From positions 1,364,001 to 1,428,000 of the forward strand of contig NZ_NBTM02000001.1 in the NCBI RefSeq assembly GCF_002083135.2: DNA of 64,000 nucleotides, read 5' to 3'. The position numbers were made by a program, and so were the translations under genes. Position 1 is the first letter of the stretch. Each line of letters begins with the position of its first letter. Under the pieces are notes generated by a model, which was not told where the DNA came from, ran no database searches, and was given only the letters and a program-made list of their open reading frames with translations. The stretch is from Aerococcus viridans. Its GTDB lineage: Bacteria; Bacillota; Bacilli; Lactobacillales; Aerococcaceae. This document shows, one piece after another, positions 48,108 to 56,628 of this stretch.

Positions 48108-48407
48108 ATGCCAATGAAAATACCATATTCTACAGAAGAAATAGCGACATGGAAGGTTTCACCGGATGATATTTTAGCGGTTATGGATTTATATGGGGTA
48201 TTAGACCATTCAAAATTATCTTTAAAGGAAGTTCAGGCTACAAGCTTAAGATTTATTGAGGGGGATAATCCGATTCAAACTGATGTATACTATGAGATCG
48301 ATGTATCAGAAGATTATATTAAAGATGCCAGGGCAGATTTCGAGTACGAAAATAATGTGGGAAATTACATTTATCAACCTGATTTAAAAATAAGTGAGGC
48401 AGCCTAA
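48108..48407 (+). CDS. Small acidic protein, putative chaperone-dependent antitoxin (CmdA-like)
   Basis: Product of 99 residues when started at the ATG after AGGAGG, one base after the toxin stop. It is acidic, and I recognise no domain. Its C-terminal part (EYENNVGNYIYQPDLKISEAA) is poor in predicted structure and could be the segment that needs a chaperone (chaperone-addiction region in known systems). Its stop codon shares a base with the next start (TAATG). The antitoxin role is deduced from size and from its position between the ART-like toxin and the SecB-like gene. Confidence 0.55.
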   Translation: MPMKIPYSTEEIATWKVSPDDILAVMDLYGVLDHSKLSLKEVQATSLRFIEGDNPIQTDVYYEIDVSEDYIKDARADFEYENNVGNYIYQPDLKISEAA

Positions 48408-48856
48408 TGGTAGCGATTAAATTTGAAAACTATATTGTGAATAATATTGATTATACTCGAAATGACGAGTATGAAAATGAAGAAGGCAATATTGCCATAG
48501 ATCCCAATTTTTCTGCAAAAATTTATTATGCCAACACTAGAGCAGTAGTTGAAATTAATGTGGAAATTAATAAAAACCAAGATAATGCGCCGTTTGCTCT
48601 AGAAGTAACAATTTCAGGCTTCTTTGAATTAGATGATGTTAAATTTGAAAAAAATGATAATATGTCTGAATTTAAACAGATGTTATCATCAAACGCATTA
48701 GCCATACTATATCCGTATGTGCGAAATATGGTTAGCGATATAACATTGAAATCTAATGAATTTCCAGCATTAACTTTACCGGTAATGAACTTTGTAAATT
48801 TAGTCCAAAAAGAAGGTAAAGTTGAATTTATTGATATGTCTGGTGATATGGAGTGA
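48407..48856 (+). CDS. SecB-like chaperone of a toxin-antitoxin-chaperone system
   Basis: Product of 149 residues, the size of SecB. Its middle and C-terminal parts follow the SecB pattern: ALEVTISGFFEL (about 64-75), then NALAILYPYVRNMVSDITLK and FPALTLPVMNFVNL (96-132), matching the SecB stretch with YAR..IS and FPP..L.P.NFD. General SecB is a proteobacterial export chaperone; Gram-positives normally lack it, and solitary SecB-like proteins are known in toxin-antitoxin-chaperone loci (for example Rv1957). Here it overlaps the antitoxin gene by one base. It would fold or protect the antitoxin rather than serve Sec export. Confidence 0.8.
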   Translation: MVAIKFENYIVNNIDYTRNDEYENEEGNIAIDPNFSAKIYYANTRAVVEINVEINKNQDNAPFALEVTISGFFELDDVKFEKNDNMSEFKQMLSSNALAILYPYVRNMVSDITLKSNEFPALTLPVMNFVNLVQKEGKVEFIDMSGDME

Positions 48857-48908
48857 ATTAGTTATTAAAAGGAACTATGTTATCCTTATAAAGTTAGTAC
48901 AAAATATA

Positions 48909-48949
48909 AAAAGCAGACACATTGGTTAAAATCAGCGTGTCTGCTTTTA
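48909..48949. terminator. Bidirectional terminator after the cassette
   Basis: AAAGCAGACAC and GTGTCTGCTTT around a 16-base loop with A and T runs; ends both the cassette and the opposing PAP2 gene. Confidence 0.85.
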
Positions 48950-48958
48950 CTTTATATG

Positions 48959-49654
48959 TTATTTTTCTGTCAGCTTAGCTTTTCCGGGTTCTTTTGCCAA
49001 TTTTGGTTGGCTAGGTACAAAGAGTTTGAAGTAGCAAATACATAGACCTAGCCAAACGCCACCTAGGGACCAACCAGCAATGACGTCAGATGGATAGTGG
49101 ACGCCCAAATATAGTCTTGAGCCACCTAATGCAACCATCATAAAGGTGACGAAACCAATTAGGTATGGGGCTAATTTTGGATATTTGTCGCCGTAATAGT
49201 GCCAGATGAGAAAGGCCAGGCTGCCCCAAACCATCACTGCACCTGCTGAGTGACCAGAGGGAAAGGAATAGCCGCCTTGGTCAATTAAATGTGCGATGTA
49301 GCTTGGTCGTGGTCGTTGAACGATATATTTGATGAGGTCTACGGCAGGACCAACACCTACTAGGATGGTAAAAATAGGCCAGATGAAGACCTGCCATCTT
49401 CGACTGATGTAATAGAATAAGCCACCAATAATGATAGCGGTGGGGATGATACCTTGGGCGTTTCCTAATAGGGTAAAGTTTTGGATAAAGTACGTGAAAA
49501 TGTCGTTACCCCAATGATAGAAGTGTTGACCGATAACTTGATCCACGCTAGTAAGGAATTCGATATCAATCATTGCAGTTAAACAAATAAATATAAAAGG
49601 GATGCCAGCAATAGCCGAAGCTATTAGATAGGGTCTAATTGGGTCTTTTTTCAT
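48959..49654 (-). CDS. PAP2-family membrane phosphatase
   Basis: Product of 231 residues with GGAGG before its start. Six hydrophobic segments and all three PAP2 motifs: KYIVQRPRP, FPSGHSAG and SRLYLGVHYPSDV. Such enzymes dephosphorylate phosphatidic acid, phosphatidylglycerol phosphate or undecaprenyl pyrophosphate at the membrane surface. Which of these is the substrate cannot be told. Confidence 0.9.
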   Translation of the reverse strand: MKKDPIRPYLIASAIAGIPFIFICLTAMIDIEFLTSVDQVIGQHFYHWGNDIFTYFIQNFTLLGNAQGIIPTAIIIGGLFYYISRRWQVFIWPIFTILVGVGPAVDLIKYIVQRPRPSYIAHLIDQGGYSFPSGHSAGAVMVWGSLAFLIWHYYGDKYPKLAPYLIGFVTFMMVALGGSRLYLGVHYPSDVIAGWSLGGVWLGLCICYFKLFVPSQPKLAKEPGKAKLTEK

Positions 49655-49748
49655 TCAATGCCTCCATGTTAATAATATACCTTATTGTATATAGCTTCTA
49701 TAAATTAAGCAAGAGACTAAAGACGGATGATTATCGCTAGAATTTTAT

Positions 49749-49777
49749 TTGCATTCTAAGTTAATGGTGTGTATAAT
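49749..49777 (+). promoter_or_regulatory. Promoter of rpsO
   Basis: TTGCAT (49749-49754), 17-bp spacer, TATAAT (49772-49777). The leader of about 75 bases contains GTTG/CAAC and GCGA/TCGC pairings that could form an S15-binding structure. Confidence 0.8.
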
Positions 49778-49860
49778 GTCTTATGACCGTTTACTTCGCG
49801 AGTTGAATCACCAACGCTTGTCGCAGTTTACGGCGAATATTATGAAAGAGGTGTTGTCAC

Positions 49861-50130
49861 ATGGCAATTTCAAAAGAACGTAAAAACGAATTAATCCAAC
49901 AATTTGCACGTCACGAAGGAGATACTGGTAGCCCAGAGGTACAAATCGCTATCTTAACTGAAGATATCAACTCTCTTAACGAACATGCACGCACACACAA
50001 AAAAGACCACCATTCTTACCGTGGTTTAATGAAAAAAGTTGGTCACCGTCGTAATTTGTTAGCTTACTTACGTAACAAAGATGTTCAACGTTACCGTGAA
50101 TTAATCCAAGCATTAGGCTTACGTCGTTAA
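49861..50130 (+). CDS. rpsO: 30S ribosomal protein S15
   Basis: Product of 89 residues with GAAAGAGGTG upstream. Classic S15 sequence ([40 protein letters not shown]). Binds the central domain of 16S rRNA. Followed by its own terminator and then pnp, the common bacterial pair. Confidence 0.97.
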   Translation: MAISKERKNELIQQFARHEGDTGSPEVQIAILTEDINSLNEHARTHKKDHHSYRGLMKKVGHRRNLLAYLRNKDVQRYRELIQALGLRR

Positions 50131-50148
50131 TTCTTATAAATATGATCT

Positions 50149-50178
50149 TAAAGCGGGATACTTTTGTGTCTCGCTTTT
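50149..50178 (+). terminator. Terminator of rpsO
   Basis: AAAGCGGGATAC pairs with GTGTCTCGCTTT (two G-T pairs) around TTTT, followed by TGTTG and T-rich sequence. Confidence 0.7.
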
Positions 50179-50229
50179 GTTGATTTTTAACCCTTTTTAT
50201 AGGAAAATAAACTAGTATGGAATAAAAAC

Positions 50230-50311
50230 GCCAACAGTTGTTCACTACTATGCAAATTTGTGAGTATCAAGTCTTGATCTTAGAAATTTGTTTAGTAGCA
50301 AACTTGTTGGC
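50230..50311 (+). promoter_or_regulatory. Nested stem-loop in the pnp leader
   Basis: Three nested helices: GCCAACA (50230) with the complementary TGTTGGC near 50305-50311, CAAATTT (50253-50259) with AAATTTG (50284-50290), and ATCAAG/CTTGAT (50266-50278). CACTACT/AGTAG pairing adds to the outer stem. It ends 29 bases before the pnp start. In E. coli a comparable leader stem is cut by RNase III and then used by PNPase to repress its own mRNA; the same here is inference. Confidence 0.6.
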
Positions 50312-50340
50312 AGTAAGCGAATAAAGGAGCATGTTAGAAC

Positions 50341-52449
50341 ATGAAAGAAAAGCAAGTGTTTAAAATGAATTGGGCCGGTCGCCCGTTATCGATCGAATAT
50401 GGTCAGGTAGCTAAACAAGCCAATGCGGCGGTATTGGTTCGTTACGGAGATACTGTCGTATTAACTGCCGTAGTAGGGGCAAAAGAAGCTAAGCCAGGGC
50501 AAGACTTCTTCCCATTACAAGTGAACTATGAAGAAAAAATGTACTCAGTAGGTAAAATTCCTGGTGGTTACATCAAACGTGAAGGTCGCCCAAGCGAACA
50601 TGCAACATTAACAGCACGTTTGATTGACCGTCCAATCCGTCCAATGTTTGACGAAGGGTTCACCAATGAAGTTCAAGTGATTAATACTGTTTTATCAGTA
50701 GACCCAGACTGCTCACCAGAAATGGCCGCAATGTTTGGTTCATCAGCAGCCTTAACGATTTCAGATATTCCTTTTGACGGTCCAATTGCAGGGGTGAACG
50801 TTGGTCGTGTAAATGGTGATTTGGTGATTAACCCAACTGTAGAACAGCAAGCACAATCTGATTTAGAGTTAATTGTTGCTGGTTCTAAAGATGCCATCAA
50901 CATGGTAGAGTCTTCAGCTGCAGAATTATCTGAAACAGAAATGCTTGAAGCCTTAATGTTTGGACATACATCAATCCGTGAATTATGCTACTTCCAAGAC
51001 GAGATCCGTGAAAAAGTTGGTCAAGAGAAGATGGACGTCCAATTAAATACACCAGATAACGTATTGGTTGCTGAAGTAACAGCACAATACAACCAACAAA
51101 TGGTTGAAGCAATCCAAACGTTTGACAAGTTGGAACGTGAAGAAAATATCGAAGCGGTTAAAGCAGCGATTATCGACCACTACAGCAAATTATATGCAGA
51201 ACATGAAGATGTTGCGACATTAATGGACCAAGTCCGTCAAATTGCGAACCAATTAGAATATAAAGAAGTTCGTCGTTTAATTACTGATGATAAAGTACGT
51301 CCTGATGGTCGTAAAATTGACGAAATTCGTCCATTAGCTTCAGAAGTTGGCTTATTGCCACGTACACACGGTTCTGGTTTATTCACCCGTGGACAAACCC
51401 AAGCCTTGTCAGTAGCGACATTAGCACCCTTATCTGAAGAACAACGTATTGATGGTTTATCTGGTGATGTTACCCAACGTTTCATGCACCACTACAACTT
51501 CCCTCAATACTCAGTAGGTTCAACCGGCCGTTACGGTTCGCCTGGTCGTCGTGAAATTGGTCATGGGGCTTTAGGTTACCGTGCCTTAAACGAAGTATTG
51601 CCGAGTGAAGAAGACTTCCCTTATGCAATCCGTTTAGTTGCTGAAGTATTAGAATCTAACGGTTCATCATCACAAGCATCTATTTGTGCGGGTACTTTAG
51701 CGCTTATGGACGCAGGTGTGCCAATTAAAGCGCCAGTTGCCGGTATCGCTATGGGTCTAATCATGGATGAAGACGAAGAAAACTATACAGTCTTAACTGA
51801 TATCCAGGGTCTAGAAGACCACTTAGGTGACATGGACTTTAAAGTAGCCGGTACAGAAAACGGTATTACTGCGCTACAAATGGATATCAAGATTAAAGGG
51901 ATCACGGAACAAATTCTACGTGAAGCTTTAGACCAAGCCCATAAAGCGCGCGTTGAAATCTTAGGTCACCTAGCAACTGCAATTGACGCGCCACGTGCTG
52001 AATTAAGTCCTTATGCACCAAAAATTGAGCAAATGCAAATTGATCCAGATGACATTAAAGTGGTTATCGGTAAAGGTGGCGACACCATCAACAAAATTAT
52101 CGATGAAACAGGTGTTAAAATTGATATCGATCAAGAGGGTGGCGTGAATATCGCTTCAGATAATGCGGCAATGATCAAACGCGCTAAAGAAATTATTGCT
52201 GAATTGACCTTGAAAGTTCAAGCAGGTGAAGTGTATGAAGGAACTGTCAAACGCATTGAAAAATTTGGTGCCTTTGTTGAGATCGCTAAAGGTAAAGATG
52301 GTTTAGTGCACATTTCTCAACTGCAAGAAGAACGAACCAATAATGTGGAAGACGTAGTGTCAATGGACGAAAAAGTCCGCGTAAAAGTGACAGAAATCGA
52401 CAACCGTGGTCGTATCAACTTGACGATGAAAGGTTTAGACGCTGAATAA
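50341..52449 (+). CDS. pnp: Polyribonucleotide nucleotidyltransferase (PNPase)
   Basis: Product of 702 residues with AAAGGAG upstream. Two RNase PH domains (start [20 protein letters not shown]; second with [14 protein letters not shown] and [13 protein letters not shown]), a KH domain with [14 protein letters not shown], and an S1 domain at the C-terminus ([17 protein letters not shown]). Degrades RNA 3' to 5' by phosphorolysis within the RNA degradation machinery. The C-terminus is short (no long acidic tail). Confidence 0.97.
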   Translation: MKEKQVFKMNWAGRPLSIEYGQVAKQANAAVLVRYGDTVVLTAVVGAKEAKPGQDFFPLQVNYEEKMYSVGKIPGGYIKREGRPSEHATLTARLIDRPIRPMFDEGFTNEVQVINTVLSVDPDCSPEMAAMFGSSAALTISDIPFDGPIAGVNVGRVNGDLVINPTVEQQAQSDLELIVAGSKDAINMVESSAAELSETEMLEALMFGHTSIRELCYFQDEIREKVGQEKMDVQLNTPDNVLVAEVTAQYNQQMVEAIQTFDKLEREENIEAVKAAIIDHYSKLYAEHEDVATLMDQVRQIANQLEYKEVRRLITDDKVRPDGRKIDEIRPLASEVGLLPRTHGSGLFTRGQTQALSVATLAPLSEEQRIDGLSGDVTQRFMHHYNFPQYSVGSTGRYGSPGRREIGHGALGYRALNEVLPSEEDFPYAIRLVAEVLESNGSSSQASICAGTLALMDAGVPIKAPVAGIAMGLIMDEDEENYTVLTDIQGLEDHLGDMDFKVAGTENGITALQMDIKIKGITEQILREALDQAHKARVEILGHLATAIDAPRAELSPYAPKIEQMQIDPDDIKVVIGKGGDTINKIIDETGVKIDIDQEGGVNIASDNAAMIKRAKEIIAELTLKVQAGEVYEGTVKRIEKFGAFVEIAKGKDGLVHISQLQEERTNNVEDVVSMDEKVRVKVTEIDNRGRINLTMKGLDAE

Positions 52450-52470
52450 TATTCAGATATTTTATATAAG

Positions 52471-52505
52471 AGAGCATCCGGTTTTCTAGCTGGATGCTTT
52501 TTTAT
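52471..52505 (+). terminator. Terminator of pnp
   Basis: AGCATCC and GGATGCT around a 12-base loop, then TTTTTTA. Confidence 0.85.
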
Positions 52506-52876
52506 ATAGGGATAAAGAAAAGTAGGTTCAGTATCATCAATAAATGCCATCAACTGAAATACAAAAATTCGACTATTCAGGATGCCATTCAAACAAAATG
52601 ACGGCGAGGTTGAGCTATATTTACATAGTTTTGAGAAACTTTTGATGTGCTAATGGTATGGAATATTTATATGGAAGTCATGAATGTTAAGAGATTAACT
52701 TCTAAGAAAAGTGTATCAATCAAAATACTGATACTTTTCCTATTCTCATGACATGGGCTAAGTAAGGGTGGATACCATTAAATTGTTGATTGTGCAAAAT
52801 GAAGAAGTTTAACAGATAATTATTCTATATTAATTGAGTGTTTTCTCATTTTTATTTCATAATCCTGTCATTTTCA
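52506..52876. other. Intergenic stretch between pnp and asd
   Basis: No gene found on either strand. AAAAGTGTATCA and TGATACTTTTC (about 52707-52739) form an imperfect hairpin. No T-box or riboswitch pattern was recognised before asd. Confidence 0.55.
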
Positions 52877-52905
52877 TTGAGAAAAAGACTAAGCTCTGAT
52901 AAAAT
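52877..52905 (+). promoter_or_regulatory. Promoter of asd
   Basis: TTGAGA (52877-52882), 17-bp spacer, TAAAAT (52900-52905). Confidence 0.75.
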
Positions 52906-52956
52906 GAAACAGCGAGTGCGAATAATATCGAATATAAACAAAAGGATGAATCAATT

Positions 52957-54000
52957 ATGGCAAAAGAGTATAATGTAGCAATTGTCGGGGCAACAGGGGC
53001 AGTTGGAGAACAATTACGTCACTTAGTTGCAAAAGCAAATTTCCCAGTGAAAAATGTAAAACTATTAGCATCAGCGCGTTCAGCGGGGAAAGAATTACCA
53101 GTGGGCGATAAAAACTATGTTGTTGAAGAATTGACAAAAGATGCTTTTGAAGGTGTGGATATTGCCTTTTTCTCAGCTGGTGGAGACCGTTCAATCGAAT
53201 TTAGCCAAGCAGCCATTGATGCTGGTGCAGTTGTAATTGATAATACTTCTGCCTTCCGGATGGATGAAAATACGCCTTTAGTAGTGCCAGAGGTAAACCC
53301 ACAAGCATTGAAAAATCATAATGGCTTGATAGCTAACCCTAACTGTTCAACAATCCAAATGGTTGTGGCTTTAAATCCAATCCGTGATGCCTTTGGATTA
53401 GACCGTGTGATTGTGTCTACTTACCAAGCGGTATCAGGTGCAGGGGCGACAGCTATTGAAGAAATGCGTCAACAATACCGTGATATCGAAGCGGGCAATG
53501 ACATCCAAGAACCAGGAATCTTGCCAGTTGGTGGGGACGAGAAACATTATCAAATGGCTTACAACGTATTGCCGCAAATCGATAAATTCCAAGACAACCA
53601 CTATACTTATGAAGAAATGAAAATGACCAATGAAACCAAAAAAATCTTAGGCGATGATACAATTGATGTTTCTGCTACATGTGTACGTGTACCGGTTGTT
53701 TACGGTCACTCAGAGTCTGTTTACTTTGAAGTAGATAATGATGACGTGACACTTGAAGATATCCAAAATGTTTTACGAGACGCACCTGGTGTTGTATTGG
53801 AAGATGATATCAACCAACAACTTTACCCACAAGCAGTGAATGCTGAGAAGAAAACTGAAACATTTGTTGGCCGTATCCGTAAAGATTTAGACTTCCCACG
53901 TGGATTCCATATGTGGGTTGTTTCTGACAACTTATGGAAGGGTGCCGCATTGAATTCAATTCAGATTGCAGAACAAATGGTAGCTGATAATTTAATCTAG
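52957..54000 (+). CDS. asd: Aspartate-semialdehyde dehydrogenase
   Basis: Product of 347 residues with AAAGGATG upstream. NADP-binding [14 protein letters not shown] at the N-terminus, catalytic Cys in [12 protein letters not shown], and the substrate-binding region [20 protein letters not shown]. Reduces aspartyl phosphate to the semialdehyde, feeding lysine/diaminopimelate, threonine and methionine synthesis. Single-gene unit with its own promoter and terminator. Confidence 0.95.
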   Translation: MAKEYNVAIVGATGAVGEQLRHLVAKANFPVKNVKLLASARSAGKELPVGDKNYVVEELTKDAFEGVDIAFFSAGGDRSIEFSQAAIDAGAVVIDNTSAFRMDENTPLVVPEVNPQALKNHNGLIANPNCSTIQMVVALNPIRDAFGLDRVIVSTYQAVSGAGATAIEEMRQQYRDIEAGNDIQEPGILPVGGDEKHYQMAYNVLPQIDKFQDNHYTYEEMKMTNETKKILGDDTIDVSATCVRVPVVYGHSESVYFEVDNDDVTLEDIQNVLRDAPGVVLEDDINQQLYPQAVNAEKKTETFVGRIRKDLDFPRGFHMWVVSDNLWKGAALNSIQIAEQMVADNLI

Positions 54001-54023
54001 TTTATGGTATACTTAAGCTAGCG

Positions 54024-54068
54024 ATGTGCGGGCAATGTGGCGAAGCGTCATTGCACCGCACTTTTTTT
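54024..54068 (+). terminator. Terminator of asd
   Basis: GTGCGG and CCGCAC with inner CAATG/CATTG pairs, followed by seven T. Confidence 0.88.
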
Positions 54069-54189
54069 GAGTGAAAAATATATCCAACCTGACTAACAAT
54101 TTGCGTCAGCTTGGATACAGGCTGCACTAACTATTTAGCGTGCATCCAGACTTTATAAAAATAAACCAAATATATTAGGAGGCAATAAT

Positions 54190-55893
54190 ATGAGTGATAT
54201 TAATATCATCGCTCTAGGTGGTGTCCGTGAAAACGGGAAAAACATGTACCTAGTCGAAGTTGACGAAGCAATCTATGTCTTAGATTGTGGTCTTGTATAC
54301 CCACCAGATGAGTTATTAGGAATCGATATGATGATTCCAGACTTTACATACTTAAAAGAAAACCAAGACCGTGTAGCAGGGGTATTTTTAACCCACGGCC
54401 ATGCGGATGCTATTGGTGCTTTACCGTATTTATTAAAAGATATTCAAGTACCCGTATTTGGTACAGAATTAACGATTGAACTAGCGAAAATTCAAACGAA
54501 GAAAATTGGCTTGAAGAATTATCAAGACTTCCATATTATTTCAGAAGATAATGAAATCGATTTTGGTAATGTCGTGATCAAATTCTTTAAAACTACCCAC
54601 TCTGTACCTGAATCAGTAGGGATTGAAGTCTCTGCCCCAGAGGGTTCAATCGTTTATACAGGTGACTTCAAGTTTGATATGACAGTTTCAGATGCATATA
54701 AAACAGACTTTTCTCGTATTGTTGAAATTGGTCGTGACGGTGTATTCGCCTTACTATCAGATTCCAATGCAGCAGAAAATATGAAACCTAATGCCACTGA
54801 AATTGAAATTGAACAAGGTTTGTTGAAGGAAGTGCGTAATGCTAAAGGTCGTGTTATCGTTGCGGCGGTGGCTTCAAACTTAATGCGTATTCAACAAGTT
54901 TTAGATGTTGCAAGTAAACTGGGGCGTCGTGTTTTCTTAGATGATACTGAATTGGAAGAAATTATTGACGTAGCTATTCGCTTAGGCAAACTATCGATTC
55001 CGTCAAAAGACTTGATTGCCAACTTGAAAGACCTTGGCCGTTTTGAAGATCATGAAATTATTTTCCTAGAAACTGGGAAATCTGGTGAACCATTAACAAC
55101 CTTACAAAAAATGGCCTCAAGTCGCCACACAGCTGTATCTATTAAAGACGGTGATAAGGTCATTATTGTGACAACACCTTCTTATGATATGGAAAAGGTG
55201 GTAGCAGAAACTAAAAACGATGTTTACCGTGCAGGCGGTGAAGTGGTTGAATTAGCTCAAGCGTATGCGTCAAGTGGTCATGCGAGTCCAAAAGACTTAC
55301 AATTAATGATCAGTTTATTGAAACCCAAATATGTGGTCCCAATTTCAGGTGAATACCGTCTAATGTCTGCCCACAAACACTTGGCAACAGAGGTAGGTAT
55401 TCCAGAAGAGAATGTCTTCTTATTAGACAAAGGGGATATCTTGACCTATAAAGATGGCAATATCCATATCGGTGGTGCCGTACCAGCTTCAAATGTATTG
55501 ATTGATGGATCAGGTGTTGGAGATATTGGCAACATTGTTCTTCGCGACCGCCGTATCTTATCTGAAGATGGTATTTTCTTAGTTGTCCTAACTATTTCAC
55601 GTCGTCTAGGTAAAATCTTATCTGGTCCAGAAATTATTTCTCGTGGTTTCATCTATATGAAGGCTTCTGAAACTTTATTAGATGAATCAAAAGACGTTGT
55701 CGTTGAAGTGACTGAGGAAAATCTTAAAGACAAGAACTTTGAATGGTCTAAATTGAAAGGTGACATCCGTGATGCACTAAGTAAGAAATTATATAGTGAA
55801 ACACAACGTCGTCCGATGATTTTACCAGTCATTATGGAAGCTTCAAACTACCATCCTGACAAAAAAGATAAGAAAAATGGGAAACAAAACTAA
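54190..55893 (+). CDS. rnjB: Ribonuclease J2-type nuclease
   Basis: Product of 567 residues with AGGAGG upstream. Metallo-beta-lactamase/beta-CASP nuclease with IIALGGVRENGKNMYLVEV, TGDFKFDMTV, and the C-terminal RNase J region. The metal motif, usually HGHEDHIG in RNase J1, reads HGHADAIG here, losing the Asp-His pair in part. RNase J2 proteins are known for such degenerate motifs and weak activity and act in a J1-J2 complex in mRNA decay. This supports J2 rather than J1, although the split is by motif only. Confidence 0.85.
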   Translation: MSDINIIALGGVRENGKNMYLVEVDEAIYVLDCGLVYPPDELLGIDMMIPDFTYLKENQDRVAGVFLTHGHADAIGALPYLLKDIQVPVFGTELTIELAKIQTKKIGLKNYQDFHIISEDNEIDFGNVVIKFFKTTHSVPESVGIEVSAPEGSIVYTGDFKFDMTVSDAYKTDFSRIVEIGRDGVFALLSDSNAAENMKPNATEIEIEQGLLKEVRNAKGRVIVAAVASNLMRIQQVLDVASKLGRRVFLDDTELEEIIDVAIRLGKLSIPSKDLIANLKDLGRFEDHEIIFLETGKSGEPLTTLQKMASSRHTAVSIKDGDKVIIVTTPSYDMEKVVAETKNDVYRAGGEVVELAQAYASSGHASPKDLQLMISLLKPKYVVPISGEYRLMSAHKHLATEVGIPEENVFLLDKGDILTYKDGNIHIGGAVPASNVLIDGSGVGDIGNIVLRDRRILSEDGIFLVVLTISRRLGKILSGPEIISRGFIYMKASETLLDESKDVVVEVTEENLKDKNFEWSKLKGDIRDALSKKLYSETQRRPMILPVIMEASNYHPDKKDKKNGKQN

Positions 55894-55904
55894 GGGGGTC
55901 CGGC

Positions 55905-56510
55905 ATGAACGCGTCACAAAAACTAGTAGTCTGGGTTGAAGGCTTATTGTTTGTCATCCTGGCTTTATTAATTGAAAGTATCTTCCCAGAAACCATTACA
56001 AGTTACAATATTACCGTAGCGATTTCATTAACGCTATTGGTTTTCTATTCATATAGAAGAGGATCAACAGCGGGCTTTATCGCTGGAGCAGTACTTGGTG
56101 CAGTAGTGGGATATTTACAAGTAGAGAATGTACAAACAGAGTGGATGGTGCTAGTGGCTAGTGCAATCCAAACAGCTATGGTTGGGTTATCAGGTAAATT
56201 TGCTCGAAACTTACAGCGGACGTTATTCAACCGCCGTATGTCTAGTGTATATCTAAACCTGATTACCGGGACAATTATGACTTTTGCCGCATTCTTCATC
56301 CTAAAATTTATCTTTAATCAATATGTGCTAAATGTTGGTCAAGTGGCTGATGGTACGTATGCGATGAGTATGTTATGGTCATTCTTGGCTAACTTAGCCT
56401 TGGCCCTAATCATCCTAGTAATCATCTTGAACGTATCATCGAAATATTGGATTCCAAAGAATACGCCATATATTTCGCGCAAAGAACGTTCGCGTTTATT
56501 GAATGATTAA
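55905..56510 (+). CDS. Integral membrane protein, possibly ThiT-like ECF S component
   Basis: Product of 201 residues with about six hydrophobic segments, starting 11 bases after the nuclease gene (GGGGGTCC upstream). Layout and the region YRRGSTAGFIAGAVLGAVVG are compatible with the thiamine transporter S-component family (ThiT/YuaJ, ~190 residues). I could not confirm the thiamine-binding residues, and no TPP riboswitch precedes it, so the substrate is open. The C-terminus is basic (SRKERSRLLND). Confidence 0.55.
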   Translation: MNASQKLVVWVEGLLFVILALLIESIFPETITSYNITVAISLTLLVFYSYRRGSTAGFIAGAVLGAVVGYLQVENVQTEWMVLVASAIQTAMVGLSGKFARNLQRTLFNRRMSSVYLNLITGTIMTFAAFFILKFIFNQYVLNVGQVADGTYAMSMLWSFLANLALALIILVIILNVSSKYWIPKNTPYISRKERSRLLND

Positions 56511-56552
56511 GTCAATCAGTCTAAACATACGTTGTAACAATAAATAGTAAGT

Positions 56553-56605
56553 AAGAGCAAACAACTAGTCCTTGGCATTTTCAATTGGCCACCTTGTTTG
56601 CTCTT
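56553..56605 (+). terminator. Terminator before the cardiolipin synthase gene
   Basis: AAGAGCAAACAA and TTGTTTGCTCTT around a 29-base loop, then TTACTTTT. It ends the nuclease-membrane protein unit. Confidence 0.75.
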
Positions 56606-56628
56606 TTACTTTTAAAAAAGGGGAAAAC

